A stretch of 9,356 bases of DNA from Actinomycetota bacterium (GTDB lineage Bacteria > Actinomycetota > UBA4738 > G016210805), in contig JACQTL010000109.1 of NCBI GenBank assembly GCA_016210805.1, positions 1 through 9,356 on the forward strand. Reading direction: 5' to 3'. A program made the translations under genes and the position numbers. Below are positions 1-7,010 of this stretch, one piece after another (the stretch's first letter is position 1; every line of letters starts with the position of its first letter). The notes beneath the pieces were generated by a model that was given only the letters and a program-made list of their open reading frames with translations, had not been told where the DNA came from and ran no database searches.

Positions 1-593
1 ACCTGATACTCCACGCGGAGCACGGCTCCAACGCCTCCGCCTTCGCCGCCCGCGTCACCGCCTCCACGCTGGCGGACCTCCACTCCGCTGTCGTCGCCGC
101 CATCGGCGCCCTGAAGGGGCCGCGCCACGGCGGCGCCGCTGAGGCCGTGATGAAGCTGGTCCAGGAGATCGGCGAGCCGGAGCGCGCCGAGGCCGTCATA
201 GCCAGAAAGCGCGAGCGCGGCGAGAAGATCATGGGGTTCGGGCACCGCGTCTACAAGACCGAGGACCCCAGGGCCACCCATCTCCGGCGCCTGTCCCGCG
301 AGCTCGGAGAACGGTCCGGCGACCCGAAGTGGTACGAGATCTCCCGCCGCATCGAGGAGGTCGTCATGCAGGAGAAGGGGATATATCCCAACGTCGACTT
401 CTACGCGGCGAGCGTCTACCGGTACCTGGGGGTCCCCACGGACCTCATGACCCCCATCTTCGCGCTGGCCCGGATGGCCGGGTGGACGGCGCACGTTCGC
501 GAGCAGTACGCCGACAACCGGCTGATCCGCCCGGAGTCGGAGTACATCGGACCGAGGGACCAGGAGTACGTGCCGATCGAGGAGCGATCGTGA
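1..593 (+). CDS. Citrate synthase, C-terminal part (5' end outside window)
   Basis: Condenses acetyl-CoA with oxaloacetate to citrate, the entry step of the TCA cycle, in the cytoplasm. The frame is open from base 3, so the N-terminal part lies upstream of the window; about 196 residues are present. Visible citrate synthase signatures, in order, are LHAEHGSNAS (first active-site His region), LKGPRHGGAAEAV (second active-site His), MGFGHRVYKTEDPRA (substrate-binding Arg loop) and NVDFYAASVYRYLG (catalytic Asp). All are intact, so the gene looks functional. The C-terminus 'YIGPRDQEYVPIEER' is the usual end of bacterial type I/II enzymes. The stop codon overlaps the GTG of the CBS gene. 2-Methylcitrate synthase shares these motifs and cannot be ruled out from this fragment, so no gene symbol is given. 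Confidence 0.95.
   Translation, partial: LILHAEHGSNASAFAARVTASTLADLHSAVVAAIGALKGPRHGGAAEAVMKLVQEIGEPERAEAVIARKRERGEKIMGFGHRVYKTEDPRATHLRRLSRELGERSGDPKWYEISRRIEEVVMQEKGIYPNVDFYAASVYRYLGVPTDLMTPIFALARMAGWTAHVREQYADNRLIRPESEYIGPRDQEYVPIEERS
579..584 (+). promoter_or_regulatory. Ribosome binding site for the CBS-domain gene
   Basis: GAGGAG lies inside the last codons of the citrate synthase gene, five bases before a GTG that overlaps the upstream TGA. It decides the start of the CBS protein at 590 and implies translational coupling. Confidence 0.75.
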
Positions 594-1054
594 AGGTCTC
601 GGAGATCATGACGCAGGCCGCAGTCTCTGATCGGGCCGACGACACCCTGGCCGAGGCGGCGCGCAGGATGTGGGAGCAGCAGACCGGGTCGCTCCTGGTC
701 ATGGACGGCGAGGAGCTCCTCGGGATCGTCACCGAGCGAGACGTCCTCCGCGCCGTGGCCACGGGGGTCCCCCTCGAGGAGACCCGGGTGTCCGACGTCA
801 TGACCAAGGACGTGGTGACGATCCACCCCACGGCCTCGCTCCGGGAGGCCGCGGCGGCGATGACCGAGAGGTGGATCCGCCACCTGCCGGTGGTCGAGCG
901 GGGCAGGGTGGTCGGGATCTTGTCCCAGCGCGATCTGGCCGGGGTCCTGGCCGGCGCCCTCAACGAGCCCGAGGCCCTGGAGCAGCTCGTGGACGCGAGC
1001 GAGCTGGCCCGGGAACGTCGCCTCCGGCGCATCGAGCACGGCCACTGGGACTGA
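590..1054 (+). CDS. Two-CBS-domain protein
   Basis: A 154-residue soluble protein made almost entirely of a tandem CBS (Bateman) pair. CBS 1 covers about residues 3-56 with the closing motif GIVTERDVLRA at 45-55. CBS 2 covers about 68-120 with GILSQRDLAGV at 109-119. The VSEIMT and VSDVMT openings are typical of stand-alone bacterial CBS proteins. Such pairs usually bind adenine nucleotides or S-adenosylmethionine and sense energy state; the ligand here cannot be read from sequence. A charged helical tail (about 125-154) follows. The GTG start at 590 is chosen because the whole domain begins there, GAGGAG precedes it, and it overlaps the citrate synthase stop by four bases, so the two genes are probably co-translated. 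A role in tuning citrate synthase is possible but is inference only. Confidence 0.92.
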   Translation: MKVSEIMTQAAVSDRADDTLAEAARRMWEQQTGSLLVMDGEELLGIVTERDVLRAVATGVPLEETRVSDVMTKDVVTIHPTASLREAAAAMTERWIRHLPVVERGRVVGILSQRDLAGVLAGALNEPEALEQLVDASELARERRLRRIEHGHWD

Positions 1055-1063
1055 GGGGTCGGG

Positions 1064-2980
1064 CTACAGGCACCCGGGCACACCCACCGCCTCGGCGGCC
1101 TCCACCTCCACGTGCACATGGGGGTGCTGGTCGGGCCAGTACTCGTTCTCCTGGGAGTCCGGCGCGTCGTTCCCCCAGCTCGTGCCGAGCGGCGTGACCC
1201 CGCCGACCACCCTGTCCCCCTGGCCGACGGCGGGGTCGGACATGTGAAGGACCATGACCAGGAGGTCCTCCCGGCCGGCCGGCCGGATCAGCACCTGATT
1301 GTCCGCGTACTGGCAGTACAGCCGGTAGGGCCGGACCAGCACCACTGTGCCGGTGACCGGGGACAGGACGGGGCTCCGGGATGGGACCACGATGTCGGCC
1401 GACGTCGTGGGCCCGTTGGCCCGGGCCCGGGAGGACATCACCACGTACTCGGGGCCGTCCGTCTCCTCCACGGGGACGAACGCGGCGGAGTCGCTCATCC
1501 TGAGGGTCCCGAGCGGCCTGAGCGGCACCGACGTGGCGAACAGGGACTCGTGGAACCCGATCCCGATCACGCCCGAGGACGGCTGGACCAGCACGACGTC
1601 CTCGAGCTCCGCGTACGCGACGAGCTCGCAGCCGTCGAGCGGAACCCGGCCGGACGGCTCGCCCTGCACACAGGCGTCGCTTCCCCTCCCGCCGGCGATC
1701 GCGTCGTCTCCGGGGCCCCCGGAGGCCGTGTCGGGGCCGTCCCCGCCCGAGAGGAGGTCGTCGCCTCCCCGGCCCAGCAGCACGTCGGGGCCTCCGGCCC
1801 CGTCCAGGACGTTCGCCCCGTCGTCTCCGCGCAGCACGTCCGGGCCCGGGCCGCCGGAGGCGTCCTCGATCCCGTCCAGGGCGTCCCTGCCCTCTCCCTC
1901 GGCCGTCCCGGCGGCCAGGTCGACCACCACCCCGCCCCTCGCCCCCGAGAGATCGACCCGGTCCCGTCCGTCCCCGCCGGACAGCTGGTCGTCGGCTCCC
2001 CGTCCCGCCAGCACGTCGTCGCCCGGCCCGCCGTCCAGGCGGTTCGGACCGTCGTCCCCGGCCAGCGTGTCGTCGAAGGGCGTCCCCACCACGTCCTCGA
2101 CCCCGGCCACGGGCCCCCCGTCCTCCCCCAGGTCGAGGTCCACGGGCCGGCCGGCCCCCGAGAGGTCCAGGAGGTCCCTCCCCGGGCCACCGTCCACCGA
2201 CACGTCCAGGCCGGCGGCCCGGATCTCGTCGTCGAACGGCGACCCGACCACGCGCTCGATCCCCCTGATCGAGTCGGCGCCCGCACCGGCCACGGTTCCC
2301 GCCGCCAGGTCGAACGTGACGGGGCCGGCCACGGACGCGTACGTCGCCGTGTCGTCCCCCGGCCCCCCGGCCAGCACGTCGTCGCCGGGGCCGGCGACCA
2401 GCGTGTCGTCGCCGCCCCGGCCGCACAGGACGTCGCCGTCCGGTGTCCCGGTCAGCCGGTCGTCCTCGGGCGTGCCGACCTGGGTGCACGAGGGGCCGGC
2501 CACGTCGGCCCGGAACGTGGCGGAATCGTTCACCTCGCGGGGGTCGCCCGTCCGGGAGGAGGCCGTGCCCGCGATCTCCACCGTCCCCTCCGCCACCAGG
2601 TCCAGCACGACCCGGAGCGTGGCCTCGGAACCCGATGGCAGGTCCCCGGCCGGGCAGACGACGGGGGGGCCGGACGAACAGGCCCCGCCCGGGGCGGAGG
2701 CCTGCCCGAGGAGCGCCGACCCCGGGACCGGGATCGTGACCTCCACGGCCACGGCCGTGGACGGTCCCGCGTTCGCGACGACGAAAACGAGGGTGAGGGC
2801 GTCGCCCGCCGAGAGCGGCTCACCCTCCGCCGCGACCCCCAGCGAGAGATCGGCGGCGTCCCGGGCGAGGACCGCCCACGTGCCCGCCCCCACGCCTCCC
2901 ACCGCGAGGAGGGCGAGGATCCCCGCGCCCAGCCGGGAGGAGGCCCGCGCCCGCCGACGATGGCGGCCCCGGCCCCTCAC
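1064..2980 (-). CDS. Secreted or membrane-anchored RTX-repeat protein with DUF11-like and degenerate M23-like domains
   Basis: 638 residues. Residues 1-16 are Arg-rich and 17-40 form one hydrophobic segment (a signal anchor, or a signal peptide with possible cleavage after VLA at 37-39). Residues 43-160 resemble a DUF11/CARDB beta-sandwich ('ANAGPSTAVAVEVTIPVPG'). Residues 165-440 carry RTX nonapeptides such as GRGGDDTLV and GGPGDDVLAGG, expected to fold as a calcium-binding beta-roll outside the cell. Residues 470-638 resemble a LytM/M23 fold: SPVTGTVVLV, VLHMSDPAVGQGDRVVGG and HPHVHVEVE (H621, H623). The H-x3-D metal motif keeps only the Asp (D529; T525 stands where His is expected), so peptidase activity is doubtful. 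The GTG start at 2980 overlaps the metF stop (GTGA); the frame stays open further upstream, but only inside metF. The substrate and role are unknown; cell-wall binding or surface adhesion is plausible. Confidence 0.85.
   Translation of the reverse strand: MRGRGRHRRRARASSRLGAGILALLAVGGVGAGTWAVLARDAADLSLGVAAEGEPLSAGDALTLVFVVANAGPSTAVAVEVTIPVPGSALLGQASAPGGACSSGPPVVCPAGDLPSGSEATLRVVLDLVAEGTVEIAGTASSRTGDPREVNDSATFRADVAGPSCTQVGTPEDDRLTGTPDGDVLCGRGGDDTLVAGPGDDVLAGGPGDDTATYASVAGPVTFDLAAGTVAGAGADSIRGIERVVGSPFDDEIRAAGLDVSVDGGPGRDLLDLSGAGRPVDLDLGEDGGPVAGVEDVVGTPFDDTLAGDDGPNRLDGGPGDDVLAGRGADDQLSGGDGRDRVDLSGARGGVVVDLAAGTAEGEGRDALDGIEDASGGPGPDVLRGDDGANVLDGAGGPDVLLGRGGDDLLSGGDGPDTASGGPGDDAIAGGRGSDACVQGEPSGRVPLDGCELVAYAELEDVVLVQPSSGVIGIGFHESLFATSVPLRPLGTLRMSDSAAFVPVEETDGPEYVVMSSRARANGPTTSADIVVPSRSPVLSPVTGTVVLVRPYRLYCQYADNQVLIRPAGREDLLVMVLHMSDPAVGQGDRVVGGVTPLGTSWGNDAPDSQENEYWPDQHPHVHVEVEAAEAVGVPGCL
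1661..2488 (-). repeat. RTX nonapeptide repeat-coding region
   Basis: This part of the RTX gene encodes residues 165-440. Clusters of GGxGxDxL-type calcium-binding nonapeptides alternate with non-repeat spacers that share a pattern: 'VVGSPFDDEI' and 'VVGTPFDDTL', and 'FDLAAGTVAGAGADSIRGIE' against 'VDLAAGTAEGEGRDALDGIE'. The unit is thus a longer module of roughly 60-110 residues built of beta-roll plus spacer. The repeats are degenerate at DNA level. Confidence 0.8.
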
Positions 2981-3897
2981 GGCAGGGCGGGCCTGGGCAG
3001 GAGGCCGGCCCCCTCGACCACCCGGCGGACCGACTCCTCGTGGCCGAGACCCATGACGTGGACCCCGGCCACGCCGACGATCGCCTTGAGCCTGGCCACC
3101 ACGTCCACGGCGATCTGGACCCCCACGTCGGCGGCCTCGGGGCCGGCGTCCTCCAGGGCCCCGACCAGCTCGGCGGGGACGTGGACGCCGGGCAGGTGCT
3201 CGTTCACGAACCGGGCGCTCCTGGCGCTCCGCAGGGGGGCGACACCGGCCAGCACGAAGCACCGTTCCGTGATCCCCCGCTCCCTGGCCCCCTCCGCCCA
3301 GGCCCCGAAGGCGTCGACGTCGTGGACGATCTGCGTCTGGACGAAGTCGGCGCCGGCGTCGAGCTTCCGCTCCAGGCGCCCCGGGTCGTAGGGTTCGGCC
3401 AGGGGGACGTCGGCCACGCCGATGAAGTACCGGGGAGGGTCGTCGATCGTGCCTCCCGAGAAAAGCCGGCCCTCGTCCCGGAGCCCGGCGGCCAGGCGCA
3501 CCAGGTCGATCACCGAGAGGTCGTGGACCGCCGCGGCGCCGGGATGGTCTCCGACCTGCGGCGGGTCGCCGGTCAGGCAGAGGACGTTCCGGGCCCCCAG
3601 GGCCCAGGCCCCCAGGAGCTCGCTGGTCAGGGCCAGGACGTTGCGGTCCCGGCAGGTCAGCTGGAGGACCGGCTCGAGCCCGGCCGAGGCCACGTAGTGC
3701 GCCCCCGCCATCGCCGACATGTGGGCGGTGGCCGTGGGGTTGTCGGTCACGTTTACCGCGTCGGCGTGGCCGACCAGGGCCCGGGCCTGCTCGGTCACGG
3801 CGGCGGGGTTCGCCGACCGAGGGGGGACGACCTCGGCGGTGACCGCGAACAGGCTCTCGTGGAGGATCCGCTCCAGCCGGCTCTCGGCCCGGATCAC
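2977..3897 (-). CDS. metF: Methylenetetrahydrofolate reductase (MetF family)
   Basis: A 306-residue TIM-barrel flavoprotein. It is predicted to reduce 5,10-methylene-THF to 5-methyl-THF, the methyl donor for methionine synthesis. Family landmarks: TAEVVPPR with E22 (general acid region), NVTDN at 49-53, TCRDRN at 81-86, NVLCLTGDPP at 104-113 (FAD/folate contact) and DFVQTQIVHD at 184-193 with the conserved Gln. The length fits a stand-alone bacterial MetF. The motifs are closer to the divergent group related to homocysteine methyltransferase-reductase fusions than to E. coli MetF (SFEFFPPR). The start is GTG at 3897, ten bases after the folD stop, with GAGG overlapping that stop as the likely ribosome site. 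Its stop is shared with the GTG of the RTX gene. The folD neighbour supports a role in folate one-carbon flow. The electron donor cannot be told. Confidence 0.9.
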   Translation of the reverse strand: MIRAESRLERILHESLFAVTAEVVPPRSANPAAVTEQARALVGHADAVNVTDNPTATAHMSAMAGAHYVASAGLEPVLQLTCRDRNVLALTSELLGAWALGARNVLCLTGDPPQVGDHPGAAAVHDLSVIDLVRLAAGLRDEGRLFSGGTIDDPPRYFIGVADVPLAEPYDPGRLERKLDAGADFVQTQIVHDVDAFGAWAEGARERGITERCFVLAGVAPLRSARSARFVNEHLPGVHVPAELVGALEDAGPEAADVGVQIAVDVVARLKAIVGVAGVHVMGLGHEESVRRVVEGAGLLPRPALP

Positions 3898-3907
3898 CGC
3901 CCGCGCC

Positions 3908-4786
3908 TCAGCCCCGTCCCGCGTCCCCGGCCCGGCGCTCGGCCGCCGTCACGGTGTTCGCGAGGAGCATGGCCACGGTCATCGGTCCCACGCCCCCGGG
4001 CACGGGCGTGATCGCTCCGGCCACCTCCCGGACCGCGTCGAAGTCGACGTCGCCGACCAGCCCGGCGTCGGTGCGGTTCACGGCCACGTCGATCACCGTG
4101 GCCCCCGGTCGGACCATGTCGGCGGTGATCGTCCCGGGCCGCCCGACGGCGGCGACCAGGATGTCGGCCCCCCGCGTGTGGCGGGCCAGGTCCCGGGTCC
4201 TGGTGTGGCAGAGGGTGACCGTCGCGTTGGCCCGGGGCGACTTCTGGGCCAGCATGACCGCGAGGGGCATCCCCACGAGCTGCCCCCGCCCCACGATCAC
4301 GACGTGCGCGCCCTCGGTGGCGATCCCCGAGCGGACGAGCATCTCGACGATCCCGTACGGCGTGGCCGGCTGGAACCCCGCCGGGTCGCCCCGGGCCACG
4401 AGGCCCACGGAGACGGGGGTCAGCCCGTCCACGTCCTTCTCGGGCGCGATGGCGAGCTGCACGGCCAGCTCCGACACCCGGTCCGGGAGGGGGAGCTGCA
4501 CGATGAACCCGTGCGTGCGGGGGTCCTCGTTCAGGGAGCGGACGACTTCGAGGACCTCGGCCTGCGAGGCGGAGCCGGACAGGTCGATCCGCTCGGAGTC
4601 GATCCCCACGTCCGCGCAGGCCTTCTGCTTGGCTCCGACGTAGATCCGGGAAGGCTCGTCGTCGCCGACCAGGACGGCGGCCAGCCGGGGCTGGATGCCC
4701 CGTTCCACCAGGCCCCGGACCCGCTCGGCCAGCTCGGCCCGGACCTGCCCGGCCAGGGCCTTCCCGTCGATGATCCGCGCGCTCAC
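3908..4786 (-). CDS. folD: Bifunctional methylene-THF dehydrogenase / methenyl-THF cyclohydrolase
   Basis: FolD oxidises 5,10-methylene-THF with NADP and hydrolyses the product to 10-formyl-THF, the donor used by the two upstream gene products. At 292 residues it has the normal length. Motifs: YVGAK (Y49-x3-K53, catalytic Tyr/Lys), GFIVQLPLP (94-101), KDVDGLTPVSVG (117-128), PATPYG (140-145; most homologues have PCTP), VGRGQLVGMPLA (166-177, nucleotide-binding loop; usually GRS) and TPVPGGVGPMT (260-270). The GTG at 4786 is preferred because it gives the usual start SARIIDGKALA and has AGGA nine bases upstream. An ATG at 4795 would add three residues but has no spaced ribosome site. A 44-base gap separates purH (stop at 4840) from that ATG, the widest gap in the operon; metF follows ten bases downstream. 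Confidence 0.95.
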   Translation of the reverse strand: MSARIIDGKALAGQVRAELAERVRGLVERGIQPRLAAVLVGDDEPSRIYVGAKQKACADVGIDSERIDLSGSASQAEVLEVVRSLNEDPRTHGFIVQLPLPDRVSELAVQLAIAPEKDVDGLTPVSVGLVARGDPAGFQPATPYGIVEMLVRSGIATEGAHVVIVGRGQLVGMPLAVMLAQKSPRANATVTLCHTRTRDLARHTRGADILVAAVGRPGTITADMVRPGATVIDVAVNRTDAGLVGDVDFDAVREVAGAITPVPGGVGPMTVAMLLANTVTAAERRAGDAGRG

Positions 4787-4793
4787 GCCGGCC

Positions 4794-4799
4794 ATCCTA
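4794..4799 (-). promoter_or_regulatory. Possible internal -10 element (TAGGAT) before folD
   Basis: TAGGAT matches the actinobacterial -10 pattern and sits seven bases before the GTG at 4786, a spacing that would yield a leaderless folD mRNA. No good -35 hexamer lies 16-18 bases upstream (that region is plain GC), so this may be chance. The same bases contain the AGGA that could serve as a ribosome site in the read-through transcript. Confidence 0.3.
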
Positions 4800-4803
4800 C
4801 CGG

Positions 4804-4823
4804 CCGGCCCACCCCCGGGCCGG
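4804..4823 (-). other. Small inverted repeat in the purH-folD gap
   Basis: CCGGCCC and GGGCCGG, separated by six bases, can form a seven-pair all-GC hairpin in the only sizeable gap of the operon. There is no U-tract. It could stabilise or weakly attenuate the message, or simply reflect GC-rich composition. Confidence 0.3.
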
Positions 4824-4839
4824 AGGCCGGGAGGCCGGC

Positions 4840-6399
4840 TCAGTGCCGGAAGTGGCGCCGGCCGGTGATGACCATGGCCATGCCGTGCTCCTCGGCGGCC
4901 CGGAGGACCTCCTCGTCCCGGACCGACCCCCCGGGCTGGATCACCGCGGTGACCCCGGCCTCCGCCGCCCGGTCGATCCCGTCCCGGAACGGGAAGAACG
5001 CGTCGCTCCCCATGGCCGCCCCGCCGGCCCGGCTCCCCGCCTTGCGAACCGCGATGTCCACCGCGTCCACCCTGGACATCTGGCCCGCGCCCACCCCCAC
5101 CGTGGCCCGGCCGGCGGCCAGCACGATCGCGTTGGACCGCACGTGGGCGGCCACGGTCCAGGCCAGGAGGAGGTCGCGCCACTCCTCCTCGGAGGGCTGC
5201 CGTGAGGTGGCCACCTCCATCTCGTCCCGCCCCTCGGTCACCGCGTCGTCCACCTGGACCACCGCGCCACCCTCGAGCACGCGGACGTCCAGACGCCCCG
5301 GGGCCGGAGCGGGGGCCTCGACCAGCCGGAGGTTCACCTTCCCGGCGAGGATCTCCCTGGCCCCGGCCGAGAACGCCGGGGCCACCACGACCTCGGTGAA
5401 CACCTCGGACATGGCCCTGGCCGTGGCCTCCTCCATCTCGGCGTTCAGGGCGACAACCCCCCCGAACGCCGACACCGGGTCCCCGGCCAGGGCGGCCCGG
5501 TAGGCCTCCTCCTGGCCGCCGGCCACGGCCGTGCCGCAGGGGTTGGCGTGCTTCACGATGACCGCCGCCGGGGCGGGGAGGCTCCAGGCGAGCCCCCGGG
5601 CCGCCGCGGCGTCCAGCCAGTTGTTGAACGACATCTCCTTGCCCTGGAGCACGCGGGCCCCGCCCAGCGGCCCGGCCGCTCCCTCCAGGCGGTACAGCCC
5701 GCCCGGCTGGTGCGGGTTCTCCCCGTACCGGAGCTCGGACACCTTCTCCAGGGAGAGCCCCAGGAAGGCGGGGAACGCGTCCCGGTCGCCGGCCGGCCCG
5801 CCCGACCCGAACCACGCCGCCACCGCGGCGTCGTACGCGGCCGTGTGGGCGAAGGCCTCGGCGGCCAGGGCCCGGCGGGTGGACGCCCGGAGCCCCCCCG
5901 TGGCCACGATCTCCTCCAGCACCTCGGCGTACCGCTCGGGACGGACCACGACCCCCACCGAGCCGTGGTTCTTGGCCGCGGCCCTGACCATGGCCGGGCC
6001 GCCGATGTCGATCCGCTCGATGGCCTCGGCCGGCCCCGCCCCCGCCGCCACGGTCTCCCGGAACGGGTAGAGGTTCACCACGACCAGGTCGAACGGGGCG
6101 ATGCCCAGCTCCTCGAGCTCCGCGACGTGCTCGGGGTTCGACCGGTCGGCCAGGATCCCTCCGTGGATCCGGGGGTGGAGGGTCTTCACCCGGCCGCCCA
6201 GGATCTCGGGGTGGCCGGTGACCTCGGACACCGGGGTCACGGGGACCCCGGCCTTCCGGAGCGCCGCCGCCGTCCCTCCCGAGGAGACCAGCTCGACCCC
6301 CCGGTCGGCCAGCCCCCGGGCCAGCGGCACCAGCCCGGTCTTGTCGGCCACGGCCACCAGGGCCCTCCGGACGGACCTGACCTCCCCCGTCGCGGCCAT
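4840..6399 (-). CDS. purH: Bifunctional AICAR formyltransferase / IMP cyclohydrolase
   Basis: PurH performs the last two steps of IMP synthesis: formylation of AICAR with 10-formyl-THF, then ring closure. The 519 residues match the usual length. The N-terminal cyclohydrolase (MGS-like) domain spans about 9-150 with LVSSGGTAAALRKAG (37-51), GGRVKTLHPRIHGGIL (68-83) and VNLYPF (108-113). The transformylase domain follows with LRYGENPHQ (223-231), the catalytic pair K283-H284 in VKHANPCG, GDPVSAFGGVVALN (306-319), GAGQMSRVDA (437-446), GSDAFFPFRDGID (464-476) and AVIQPGGSVRDEEV (485-498), ending TGRRHFRH. The sequence is complete and undamaged. The ATG at 6399 shares its A with the TGA of purN (TGATG), so translation is coupled. 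The product depends on the formyl donor made by the downstream folD. Confidence 0.98.
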   Translation of the reverse strand: MAATGEVRSVRRALVAVADKTGLVPLARGLADRGVELVSSGGTAAALRKAGVPVTPVSEVTGHPEILGGRVKTLHPRIHGGILADRSNPEHVAELEELGIAPFDLVVVNLYPFRETVAAGAGPAEAIERIDIGGPAMVRAAAKNHGSVGVVVRPERYAEVLEEIVATGGLRASTRRALAAEAFAHTAAYDAAVAAWFGSGGPAGDRDAFPAFLGLSLEKVSELRYGENPHQPGGLYRLEGAAGPLGGARVLQGKEMSFNNWLDAAAARGLAWSLPAPAAVIVKHANPCGTAVAGGQEEAYRAALAGDPVSAFGGVVALNAEMEEATARAMSEVFTEVVVAPAFSAGAREILAGKVNLRLVEAPAPAPGRLDVRVLEGGAVVQVDDAVTEGRDEMEVATSRQPSEEEWRDLLLAWTVAAHVRSNAIVLAAGRATVGVGAGQMSRVDAVDIAVRKAGSRAGGAAMGSDAFFPFRDGIDRAAEAGVTAVIQPGGSVRDEEVLRAAEEHGMAMVITGRRHFRH

Positions 6400-7001
6400 C
6401 ACTCCTCGTCCCCGAGGACGTGCACGATCCTGCCCTCGAGCTTGAGGCGGCCCTCCAGGAGGAGCCCCACGGCCCGGGGGTAGATGCGATGCTCGACGGC
6501 CCGGATGCGGGCGTGCAGGCTCTCCTCGTCGTCGTCCGGACGCACGGGGACGGCCTCCTGCAGGACGACGGGACCGTGGTCGACCTCCTCGTCCACGAGA
6601 TGCACGGTGGCCCCGGACACCTTCACCCCCCAGGCCAGGGCCTCGTCCACGGCGTGGGCCCCGGGGAACGCCGGGAGGAGGGAGGGGTGGACGTTCAGCA
6701 TCCGCCCCTCGAAGGCCCGGACCACCCGGGGGCCGAGGATCCGCATGAACCCGGCCAGCGCCACCACGTCGACGTGGTGGTCCTCCAGCACGCGGAGGAG
6801 GGCGTCCCCGTAGGCGTCCCGGTTCAGGCCGGCGGGATCCACGTGGAGGGCGGCGACGCCGTGCGCGCGAGCCCTGGCCAGGGCGCCGGCGCCGGCCCGG
6901 TCGGAGAGCACGACGACCAGGGCCGGGGCGACCTTGGGATCGTCGAGGAGTGCCTGGAGGTTGGTCCCCTCCCCGGAGGCGAGCACGGCCACGCGCAGCA
7001 C
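6399..7001 (-). CDS. purN: Phosphoribosylglycinamide formyltransferase (10-formyl-THF dependent)
   Basis: PurN transfers a formyl group from 10-formyl-THF to GAR, the third step of purine synthesis. The 200 residues are of normal length. Visible features: N-terminal VAVLASGEGTNLQALL (4-19, phosphate-binding loop; usually GSGxGSNLQ), FMRILG (85-90), MLNVHPSLLPAFPG (101-114) holding N103 and H105, and TVHLVDEEVDHGPVVLQ (132-148) holding D141; these correspond to the catalytic Asn/His/Asp triad of the family. It is the first gene of the minus-strand operon. The start is GTG at 7001: there is no ribosome site upstream, but a promoter ends nine bases before it, so the mRNA should begin at or within about three bases of the start codon. 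A second GTG at 6992 would cut into the first beta strand and is less likely. Confidence 0.97.
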   Translation of the reverse strand: MLRVAVLASGEGTNLQALLDDPKVAPALVVVLSDRAGAGALARARAHGVAALHVDPAGLNRDAYGDALLRVLEDHHVDVVALAGFMRILGPRVVRAFEGRMLNVHPSLLPAFPGAHAVDEALAWGVKVSGATVHLVDEEVDHGPVVLQEAVPVRPDDDEESLHARIRAVEHRIYPRAVGLLLEGRLKLEGRIVHVLGDEE

Positions 7002-7010
7002 TGCGCGGCG

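Noticed and set aside
1661..2488. Possible tandem DNA repeat, CRISPR-like array or minisatellite in the GC-rich periodic stretch.
   Set aside because: The periodicity comes from RTX nonapeptide codons. The units are not identical in DNA and have no regular spacers.
960..2489. Minus-strand open frame (about 509 codons) overlapping the RTX gene in another frame.
   Set aside because: The translation is an Arg/Gly-rich shadow of the RTX repeats and starts and ends inside other genes.
2981..3262. Upstream extension of the RTX gene by 94 codons into metF.
   Set aside because: The extension is Arg/Pro-rich shadow sequence of metF. The GTG at 2980, four bases overlapping the metF stop, places a basic tip and hydrophobic segment at the N-terminus as expected for an exported protein.
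1112..3391. Very long plus-strand open frame (about 759 codons) opposite the RTX and metF genes, and a second one at 1347-3056.
   Set aside because: Stop-poor frames are expected opposite GC-rich genes. The translation is low-complexity Pro/Arg/Gly/Val with no domains, while the minus strand encodes recognisable RTX, DUF11 and MetF sequence.
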